Source of the DNA: Streptomyces sp. NBC_01498
Lineage (GTDB): Bacteria > Actinomycetota > Actinomycetes > Streptomycetales > Streptomycetaceae
Direction: 5' to 3'
Assembly: GCF_036327775.1 (NCBI RefSeq)
Contig: NZ_CP109598.1
Coordinates: 5,220,001 to 5,284,000, forward strand
DNA: 64,000 nucleotides
Position numbers and translations under genes: made by a program. Shown here in pieces: positions 41,958-48,586 of the stretch. Under the pieces are notes generated by a model that searched no databases, had not been told where the DNA came from, and worked only from the letters and a program-made list of their open reading frames with translations. Every line of letters begins with the position of its first letter. Position 1 is the first letter of the stretch.

Positions 41958-42536
41958 ATGACCGGGGCAGTGACGGGCACAGGGGCGGCGGCGGCGGGGA
42001 CGGGCAGCGGCGGGATCGCGGTCGGCACCGTGGCGCCGGACTTCACCCTGAAGGACAACCACGGGCGGACCGTAAGGCTCTCCGACTTCCGGCGCGGCCC
42101 GGACGGCGACGGCCACGACGGTGACGATCGCGAAGGTCAGGGCGGTCGGGGCGGTGACGACGGCGCCAGGAACGTGGTCCTGCTCTTCTACCCCTTCGCC
42201 TTCACCGGCGTCTGCACCGGTGAGCTGTGCGCGCTCCGTGACGAACTGCCCACCTTCGTCAACGACGACACCCAGCTGCTCGCCGTCTCCACCGACTCCA
42301 TCCACACCCTGCGGGTCTTCGCCGAGCAGGAAGGGCTGGAGTACCCGCTGCTGTCGGACTTCTGGCCGCACGGGCGGATCTCGCGGGCGTACGGGATCTT
42401 CGACGAGGACAAGGGCTGCGCGCTGCGCGGCACGTTCATCATCGACAAGGAGGGCGTGGTGCGCTGGTCGGTCGTCAACGGCCTGCCGGACGCGCGCGAT
42501 CTCGACGACTACGTCAAGGCCCTCGCCGCTCTGTGA
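41958..42536 (+). CDS. ahpE: AhpE/BCP-like peroxiredoxin with acidic insertion
   Basis: 192 residues. Thioredoxin-fold peroxiredoxin: GTVAPDFTLKDNHGRTVRLSDF, then FYPFAFTGVCTGELCALRDEL with the peroxidatic Cys86 and a second Cys at 91 (Cx4C, as in BCP/Prx5 types), and FDEDKGCALRGTFIIDKEG. It reduces H2O2, peroxynitrite or lipid peroxides; mycobacterial AhpE uses mycothiol/mycoredoxin. Between the two N-terminal strands, residues about 45-71 form a Gly/Asp-rich insert (GPDGDGHDGDDREGQGGRGG) that lengthens the protein from the usual 150-160 residues. The N-terminus also has a Gly/Ala-rich tail. Confidence 0.9.
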   Translation: MTGAVTGTGAAAAGTGSGGIAVGTVAPDFTLKDNHGRTVRLSDFRRGPDGDGHDGDDREGQGGRGGDDGARNVVLLFYPFAFTGVCTGELCALRDELPTFVNDDTQLLAVSTDSIHTLRVFAEQEGLEYPLLSDFWPHGRISRAYGIFDEDKGCALRGTFIIDKEGVVRWSVVNGLPDARDLDDYVKALAAL

Positions 42537-42757
42537 CGACAACTCGCCACGTGATGTGACCGTCGTCGGCGAAAAGCCTTGTGGGAACGGAATTGTCCGC
42601 CGTAAACCGCACAAGGGGTGGGAACCGGTCACTAGGATCCAGTCGTTGATCCGAATGCCAACCGCACCAGGGGGCGCGCGACGCGCGGCGACGGCTGCCG
42701 GAGCGGCCGGGGCCGGGGCCCGTCCGCGCCCCTGTGAGACTCATCAAGGGAGGACTC
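42537..42757 (+). promoter_or_regulatory. promoter region of the first terD gene
   Basis: GGGAAC at 42620-42625 and GTTG at 42645-42648 (19 bp apart) resemble an ECF-sigma (SigR-like) promoter, with one mismatch in the -35 and a spacer one base long. TAGGAT at 42633-42638 is an alternative -10. Weak evidence. Confidence 0.3.
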
Positions 42758-43333
42758 GTGGGAGTCAGCCTCAGCAAGGGCGGCAACGTGTCGCTGACCA
42801 AGGCCGCGCCCAACCTGACCGCGGTCACCGTGGGTCTGGGCTGGGACGTCCGTACGACCACCGGCACCGACTTCGACCTCGACGCCAGCGCCCTGCTGAC
42901 GAACGCCGAGGGCAAGGTCGCCGGCGACGGGAACTTCGTCTTCTTCAACAACCTGCGGAGCCCCGACGGCTCCGTCGAGCACACCGGTGACAACACCACC
43001 GGTGAGGGCGAGGGCGACGACGAGGCGATCAAGGTCAATCTCGCCGGTGTCCCGGCGGACGTCAGCAAGATCGTGTTCCCGGTCTCCATCTACGAGGCGG
43101 AGGCCCGCCAGCAGTCCTTCGGTCAGGTGCGCAACGCGTTCATCCGCGTCGTCGACCAGGCGGACAACAACGAGCTGGCGCGGTACGACCTGACGGAGGA
43201 CGCCTCGACCGAGACGGCGATGGTGTTCGGCGAGCTTTACCGAAATGGCGCCGAATGGAAGTTCCGCGCCATCGGACAGGGGTATGCCTCTGGCCTGCGT
43301 GGTATCGCGCAGGACTTCGGAGTCAACGTCTGA
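42758..43333 (+). CDS. terD: TerD family stress protein, copy 1
   Basis: 191 residues from GTG 42758, with GGGAGG upstream; exact TerD length. Conserved segments: [60 protein letters not shown] and [19 protein letters not shown]. The acidic loops bind Ca2+. TerD proteins are cytosolic, confer tellurite/stress resistance and in Streptomyces affect development and calcium-linked processes. It is 73% or so identical by eye to the next gene, indicating tandem duplication. Head of the ter locus. Confidence 0.95.
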   Translation: MGVSLSKGGNVSLTKAAPNLTAVTVGLGWDVRTTTGTDFDLDASALLTNAEGKVAGDGNFVFFNNLRSPDGSVEHTGDNTTGEGEGDDEAIKVNLAGVPADVSKIVFPVSIYEAEARQQSFGQVRNAFIRVVDQADNNELARYDLTEDASTETAMVFGELYRNGAEWKFRAIGQGYASGLRGIAQDFGVNV

Positions 43334-43546
43334 GCCGCGGTTCCGCCCCCGTCCGGCGCCGCGCGTTCCCGTGCGGCGCCGGACGCGCCTCACCGTGCGG
43401 GTCCCGGCCCGCACACGACCAGGTACGAGCGGCGAGTGCGCGCGGCCCGTACGAGCACCACGTACACGCATGTGCACACGCACGACGGGTACGGCGTCAG
43501 GCGCGCCGCATCCGGTATCTCGTCACCTCGGGGAGGACTCACCATC

Positions 43547-44122
43547 ATGGGCGTCACACTCGCCAAGGGGGGCAATGTCTCCCTCTCCAAGGCCGCACCG
43601 AATCTCACCCAGGTGTTGATCGGTCTCGGCTGGGACGCGCGCTCCACCACCGGAGCCGACTTCGACCTCGACGCCAGCGCGCTGCTCTGCCAGTCGGGGC
43701 GGGTGCTCGGCGACGACTGGTTCATCTTCTACAACAACCTCACCAGCCCCGACGGCTCCGTCGAACACACGGGCGACAACCTCACCGGTGAGGGCGACGG
43801 CGACGACGAGTCGCTGCTGGTCAACCTCACGGCCGTGCCCGCCCATGTCGACAAGATCATCTTCCCGGTGTCGATCCATGACGCCGACACCCGGGGGCAG
43901 ACCTTCGGCCAGGTCAGCAACGCGTTCATCCGGGTCGTCAACCAGGCCGACGGCCAGGAGCTCGCCCGGTACGACCTGACGGAGGACGCCTCCACGGAGA
44001 CCGCGATGATCTTCGGCGAGCTGTACCGCTACGGGGGCGAGTGGAAGTTCCGGGCCGTGGGACAGGGGTACGCGTCGGGCCTGCGGGGCATCGCTCTAGA
44101 CTTCGGGGTCAACGTTTCGTAA
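43547..44122 (+). CDS. terD: TerD family stress protein, copy 2
   Basis: 191 residues from ATG 43547, GGGAGG upstream. Same family landmarks: [70 protein letters not shown]. It has a Cys (ALLCQSGRV) where copy 1 has a Thr. 213 bp of non-coding sequence separate the copies, so each may have its own promoter. DUF475 follows after 51 bp, likely co-transcribed, as TerD and TerC proteins form a membrane-associated complex. Confidence 0.95.
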   Translation: MGVTLAKGGNVSLSKAAPNLTQVLIGLGWDARSTTGADFDLDASALLCQSGRVLGDDWFIFYNNLTSPDGSVEHTGDNLTGEGDGDDESLLVNLTAVPAHVDKIIFPVSIHDADTRGQTFGQVSNAFIRVVNQADGQELARYDLTEDASTETAMIFGELYRYGGEWKFRAVGQGYASGLRGIALDFGVNVS

Positions 44123-44173
44123 AGCAGTACTCTGCGCGGGGGAAAACCCGTTCATCACAAGATGGGGTAGGCA

Positions 44174-45307
44174 GTGATCCTGAAAACCTTCGGCTGGTCG
44201 TTCGCCATTACGGCGCTCGGCCTTGCCTTCGCGGCCTGGCAGTGGGGGTGGGAGGCGTTCGGGATCGTACTGATCCTGTCCATCCTTGAGATCTCTCTGT
44301 CGTTCGACAACGCCGTTGTCAATGCGGGGATCCTGAAGAAGATGAATGCCTTCTGGCAGAAGATCTTCCTCACCGTCGGCATCCTGATCGCCGTGTTCGG
44401 AATGCGACTGGTGTTCCCGGTCGCCATCGTGGCGATCAGCGCCAAGGTCGGCCCCATCGAGGCCGTCCAACTGGCCCTGGACAAGCCGGAGCAGTACGAG
44501 GCGCTGGTCACCGACGCGCACCCGGCGATCGCCGCCTTCGGTGGCATGTTCCTTTTGATGATCTTCCTGGACTTCATCTTCGACGAGCGTGAGTTCAAGT
44601 GGCTCGGCTGGCTGGAGCGCCCGCTGTCGAAGCTGGGCAAGGTCGACATGCTGTCGGTCTGCGTCGCGCTGATCATTCTGCTCGTCACGGCGATGACGTT
44701 CGCCACCCACGCGCACACCAGCACCGGGTACCAGGACAAATCGGCGACCGTACTTCTATCCGGTGTCGCCGGTCTGATCACCTATCTCGTGGTCAACGGC
44801 CTCTCCAGCTTCTTCGAGAACAAACTCGAAGAGGAAGAGGAACGTGAACACGAGGAAGAGGAGAAGGCCAAGGCGGAAGGCAAGCAGGTGTCGGCCGTCG
44901 GCCTCGCCGGCAAGGCCGCGTTCTTCCTCTTCCTCTACCTCGAAGTCCTGGACGCGTCCTTCTCGTTCGACGGAGTCATCGGCGCCTTCGCCATCACGAA
45001 CCACATCTTCTGGATGGCGCTCGGCCTCGGTATCGGCGCGATGTATGTCCGGTCGCTCACCGTCTACCTCGTCCGTCAGGGCACGCTCGACGACTACGTC
45101 TATCTGGAGCACGGCGCGCACTACGCGATCGGCGCGCTCTCCCTCATCCTGCTCATCACCATCGAGCACGAGATCAGCGAGATCATCACCGGCCTCATCG
45201 GTGTGGTGCTGATCGCCGCCTCCTTCTGGTCATCAGTGGTCCGCAACAAGCGAGTTGAGGCTGAAGGTGGCGAAGATTCGGAGGACAGGACAACAGTCCA
45301 CGTCTGA
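44174..45307 (+). CDS. DUF475/TerC-like integral membrane protein
   Basis: 377 residues, GTG start. Nine or so hydrophobic segments with the TerC hallmarks, two repeated acidic membrane motifs: ILEISLSFDNAVVNAG near 37-52 and YLEVLDASFSFDGVIGAFA near 255-273. An internal charged cytosolic loop is extremely Glu/Lys-rich (LEEEEEREHEEEEKAKAEG near 215-234). TerC proteins are predicted or shown to export metals, notably Mn2+, and to support secretion of exoenzymes; DUF475 is the actinobacterial branch. It sits between TerD genes, in line with a TerC/TerD membrane complex. Confidence 0.9.
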   Translation: MILKTFGWSFAITALGLAFAAWQWGWEAFGIVLILSILEISLSFDNAVVNAGILKKMNAFWQKIFLTVGILIAVFGMRLVFPVAIVAISAKVGPIEAVQLALDKPEQYEALVTDAHPAIAAFGGMFLLMIFLDFIFDEREFKWLGWLERPLSKLGKVDMLSVCVALIILLVTAMTFATHAHTSTGYQDKSATVLLSGVAGLITYLVVNGLSSFFENKLEEEEEREHEEEEKAKAEGKQVSAVGLAGKAAFFLFLYLEVLDASFSFDGVIGAFAITNHIFWMALGLGIGAMYVRSLTVYLVRQGTLDDYVYLEHGAHYAIGALSLILLITIEHEISEIITGLIGVVLIAASFWSSVVRNKRVEAEGGEDSEDRTTVHV

Positions 45308-45354
45308 GTCCGCCCTCGGGGTGTGACCAGCGGGGGACAGCGGGAACGCTCTTG

Positions 45355-45395
45355 AGCGGGGCGGTCTGAGGCGGAAGCCTTCCGGCCGCCCCGCT
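45355..45395. terminator. 10-bp hairpin terminator after the DUF475 gene
   Basis: AGCGGGGCGG at 45355-45364 pairs perfectly with CCGCCCCGCT at 45386-45395; an inner AGGC/GCCT stem strengthens it. Confidence 0.75.
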
Positions 45396-45470
45396 GTTCA
45401 TGTTCGCGGGGCGCCGCGCGGGGCGTCCGTCGCGTCCGACGACCGGGGAAAGATGGGGGTGGGGGCAGGC

Positions 45471-46202
45471 ATGGCCTTCTGGGACAATCTGTGGCGTGGC
45501 AAGGCGGTGGAGTTCGACTCGGGCAGCTCCTCGAACTCGATCGAGCTGACCAAGCGCCGCCCGACGGTGTCGCTCACCAAGCAGGGCGCGGCCACCGGGA
45601 ATCTGCGGGTGAATCTGTCGTGGCGGATGCGGACGTCCGACATCGAGGGACGGTCCCGGCAGAGCGGACTGCTGCGCCATCCCTTCAAACTCTTCAAGCC
45701 CGACGTGGTGCAGGCGCACACCCAGGGTGTGGTCAACGTCGACCTCGACATCGGGTGCATGTACGAACTGGCCGACGGCACCAAGGGTGTGGTGCAGCCG
45801 CTCGGCGGCTTCTTCGGCAGCCTCAACGAGGCGCCCTACATCAAGCTCAGCGGCGACGACCGCTTCGGCGCCCCGTCGGGCGAGACGATATTCATCAACC
45901 TCGACCAGCGTGACGAGATCAAACGGCTGCTCGTCTTCGTCTACATCTACGACCGCACTCCGGCCTTCGACCGCACACACGCCCACGTCACCCTGTATCC
46001 GAGCAACGGTCCCCGGATCGAGATCGAGTTGGACGAACGGGCTCCGCAGGCGCGGTCCTGCGCGGTGTTCTCGCTCCAGACGGTCAAGGGCGAGCTGGTG
46101 GTGCGGCGCGAGGTGAAGTTCGTGTACGGCTTCCAGGCGGAGCTGGACCGGCTGTACGGGTGGGGGTTGCAGTGGGGCCGGGGCTACAAGACGAAGACCT
46201 GA
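45471..46202 (+). CDS. TerA/TerD-related stress protein
   Basis: 243 residues from ATG 45471. It begins MAFWDNLWRGKAVEFDSGSSSNSIELTKRRPTVSLTKQGAA and has the divergent TerD-like beta sandwich of TerA-type proteins (NLSWRMRTSDIEGRSRQSG, VDLDIGCMYELADGTKGVVQPLG, FVYIYDRTPAFDRTHAHVTLY). The Ca-binding Asp loop of TerD is replaced by DLDIGCMYEL. It is the fourth gene of the plus-strand part of the ter locus. Likely partner of the TerD proteins at the membrane; exact role unknown. Confidence 0.85.
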   Translation: MAFWDNLWRGKAVEFDSGSSSNSIELTKRRPTVSLTKQGAATGNLRVNLSWRMRTSDIEGRSRQSGLLRHPFKLFKPDVVQAHTQGVVNVDLDIGCMYELADGTKGVVQPLGGFFGSLNEAPYIKLSGDDRFGAPSGETIFINLDQRDEIKRLLVFVYIYDRTPAFDRTHAHVTLYPSNGPRIEIELDERAPQARSCAVFSLQTVKGELVVRREVKFVYGFQAELDRLYGWGLQWGRGYKTKT

Positions 46203-46278
46203 CCAGACCTGACCTGATCACGGGCTGACCTCCGCCCCCCGGTGACCGGGCGGCGGAGGGTGCCGATACGGACGGTCC

Positions 46279-47232
46279 CTACGGGCGGAGGAACTGGGGG
46301 CCCATCGGGGGCAGCCGGAAATTCGGGTCCGGAGCGGGAGCCGCCGCGGCGGCGGGCTGTGGATAGCCGTAGCCGGGGGCCGTCTGCGGCACCGGCGGCG
46401 CCGAGGGCCCCGGCGCGGGTGCCTGCGGGTAGCCGTAGCCGGAATTCGCCGACGCCGGCTGCGGGTAGCCGTAGGCCGGCGGGGCGGACGCGGGCTGCGG
46501 GTAGCCGTAGCCGGGCGGGCCCTGCGGAGACGGGAAACTCGGCTGGTGGATGGGCGGCACGGGCGATGACCCGGGCGCGCCGTGGACCGGAGCGGTCCGG
46601 TCACCCGGGCCGGACTGGCCCGGAAGCATGGCGGTCGCCGCCTCGGCGTCCGCGCCCGGCGCCGCCCCGCCGGCGCCCTCGGTCTCGTCGACCGAGATGC
46701 CGAAGGCGGTCGCCAGCCCGATCAGGCCGGTCGGATACCCCTGGCCCACGGCGCGGAACTTCCAGCCGGTCCCGCGCCGGTACAGCTCACCGCAGATGAT
46801 CGCGGTCTCCTCACCCGTCTCCGGGCGTACGTCGAACACGGCCAGCGGATCGCCGTCGGCCCGGCCCGCGTCGTACAGCAGGACCCGCAGGTCGGTCACA
46901 TGCCGGAAGGTCGCCCCGTCCGAGGACGCCGCGAGCACCACCTGGTCGACGCTCGGGTCGAGCCCGGCCAGATCCGCCTCGACGGCGTCGGTCAGCCCTT
47001 CGGGCACCTGCTTCTTCGGCAGATGCCTGACCAGGCCCGACGGGTGGCGGGGCTGGTTGTAGAAGACGAAGTCCTCGTCGGAGCGCACGCGTCCCTCGGG
47101 ACCGAGCAGCAGGGCCGACGCGTCCACGTCGGGCACCCCCGTCCCCGGTGTCCAGCGCAGCACGGCCCTCACGGCCATGGCGTCGAGGGGAACGTTCGAG
47201 CCCTTCACCATCGCGTGCGTCATGCCCGTCAT
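46279..47232 (-). CDS. TerD-domain protein with YGYPQP-repeat tail
   Basis: 317 residues from ATG 47232 (GGGGAGG 4 nt upstream). Residues about 1-185 form a TerD domain ([51 protein letters not shown]). The C-terminal 130 residues are low-complexity: Ala/Pro/Gly-rich, with four copies of a YGYPQPASA-like decamer and a final LPPMGPQF. Such Tyr/Pro/Gln repeats are typical of disordered scaffolds that bind SH3/WW-like or self-associate. It is divergent from the CitE-like operon, sharing a 190-bp promoter region. The tail makes it distinct from the other TerD copies. Confidence 0.88.
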   Translation of the reverse strand: MTGMTHAMVKGSNVPLDAMAVRAVLRWTPGTGVPDVDASALLLGPEGRVRSDEDFVFYNQPRHPSGLVRHLPKKQVPEGLTDAVEADLAGLDPSVDQVVLAASSDGATFRHVTDLRVLLYDAGRADGDPLAVFDVRPETGEETAIICGELYRRGTGWKFRAVGQGYPTGLIGLATAFGISVDETEGAGGAAPGADAEAATAMLPGQSGPGDRTAPVHGAPGSSPVPPIHQPSFPSPQGPPGYGYPQPASAPPAYGYPQPASANSGYGYPQAPAPGPSAPPVPQTAPGYGYPQPAAAAAPAPDPNFRLPPMGPQFLRP

Positions 47233-47422
47233 CCTGCCTCCCCGCAGGCCGCGCGGACAACGTGGGGGCATGGTGGAGGGAGGGGGAGCGGGGCGGAGGC
47301 AGGGGCGAGAAGTGGACGAGTTACCTGAAATTCATGCGCGTTTGGAACTCCCGACTCCCGTCCATACGTACTATTACCGGCCACATGTCAACGCGACCAC
47401 CGTGGCAGTACGGGGGATCAAA
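47233..47422. promoter_or_regulatory. divergent promoter region between the tailed TerD and the CitE-like operon
   Basis: 190 bp. Purine-rich G runs on the left, then an AT-richer part with TTGGAA at 47342-47347 and TACGTA at 47365-47370 (17-bp spacing), a possible promoter for the lyase operon. Confidence 0.35.
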
Positions 47423-48586
47423 ATGCGTCATTTCGGTCATATCTCGCCCGCTGCTCGGCAAGCGTTGTTCCACCAGGAGCCCGGCGAGTTCACCTCGGAC
47501 TCGCCCGCCCGCCTGCTCTCGGCGGGACTCGGGGCCACCCTCTACAGCCCGGCGACCAGGACACGACTGGCCGACGACGTGGTCAAACTGGTCGGGCGCG
47601 GCGTCGTCTCCATGGTGCTGTGCCTGGAGGACTCCATCGACGACTCCGAGGTCGAGTGGGCCGAGGAGAACCTCGTCCGGCAGTTGGCCGATCTTCATCT
47701 ACGCGGAGTGGAGCTGCCGCTCCTCTTCGTGAGGGTCCGCGAGCCCGAGCAGATTCCGGACCTCGTCCGCCGGCTCGGCGCCGCCTCCCACCTCCTGTCC
47801 GGATTCGTACTGCCGAAGTTCACCGAGGAGCGCGGCGTGCCGTTCCTCGAAGCGCTGATTTCGGCCGAACACGACAGCGGGCAGCGGCTCTTCGCGATGC
47901 CCGTGCTCGAATCCCCCGAGCTGCTGCACCTGGAGTCGCGGGCCGAGACGCTCTCCGGCATCGCCCGCACCGTCGACAAGTACCGGGAGCGGGTGCTGGC
48001 GCTCCGGCTCGGCGTCACCGACTTCTGTTCGGCGTACGGGCTCCGCCGCTCGCCCGACATGACCGCGTACGACGTCCGCATCGTCTCGGCCGTCATCGCC
48101 GACGTCGTGAACGTGCTCGGCCGCTCCGACGGCACCGGCTTCACGATCACCGGCCCGGTGTGGGAGTACTTCCGGCTACACGAGCGGATGTTCAAGCCCC
48201 AGCTGCGCCACAGCCCGTTCCTCGAAGGGCGTGCCGAGGAGCTGCGCAACGCCCTCATCGAACACGATCTCGACGGGCTGCTGCGCGAGATCCAGCTCGA
48301 CCAGACCAACGGTCTGGTGGGCAAGACCTGTATCCACCCCTCCCACGTCATGCCCGTGCACGCCCTGTCCGTGGTCAGTCACGAGGAGTTCAGCGACGCC
48401 CAGGACATCCTGCGGCCGGAACGGGGCGGCGGAGGAGTGCTGCGCTCCTCGTACACGAACAAGATGAACGAGGTGAAGCCCCACCGCGCCTGGGCCGAGC
48501 GCACGATGCGGCGCGCGGAGGTGTTCGGTGTCGCCCGTGAGGACGTCGGTTTCGTGGACCTGCTGGCGGCCGGGCTGGTGGAGTGA
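47423..48586 (+). CDS. CitE-like C-C bond lyase of the HpcH/HpaI family, Ter-associated
   Basis: 387 residues from ATG 47423, GGGGGA upstream. HpcH/HpaI TIM barrel: SMVLCLEDSIDDSEVEWAEENL (metal Glu/Asp), PLLFVRVREPEQI, FVLPKFTEERG, LFAMPVLESPELLHLESRAETL and GLVGKTCIHPSHVMPVHAL. CitE relatives cleave or form acyl-CoA or beta-hydroxyacid C-C bonds with Mg2+. In published comparative genomics of ter loci a CitE-like lyase belongs to a conserved enzyme set with PRTase, HAD and ATP-grasp genes. It overlaps the next start (GTGA), so translation is coupled. Confidence 0.88.
   Translation: MRHFGHISPAARQALFHQEPGEFTSDSPARLLSAGLGATLYSPATRTRLADDVVKLVGRGVVSMVLCLEDSIDDSEVEWAEENLVRQLADLHLRGVELPLLFVRVREPEQIPDLVRRLGAASHLLSGFVLPKFTEERGVPFLEALISAEHDSGQRLFAMPVLESPELLHLESRAETLSGIARTVDKYRERVLALRLGVTDFCSAYGLRRSPDMTAYDVRIVSAVIADVVNVLGRSDGTGFTITGPVWEYFRLHERMFKPQLRHSPFLEGRAEELRNALIEHDLDGLLREIQLDQTNGLVGKTCIHPSHVMPVHALSVVSHEEFSDAQDILRPERGGGGVLRSSYTNKMNEVKPHRAWAERTMRRAEVFGVAREDVGFVDLLAAGLVE

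Noticed and set aside
42583..42588. Second GGGAAC as an additional SigR-type promoter
   Set aside because: No GTT element follows at 16-19 bp.
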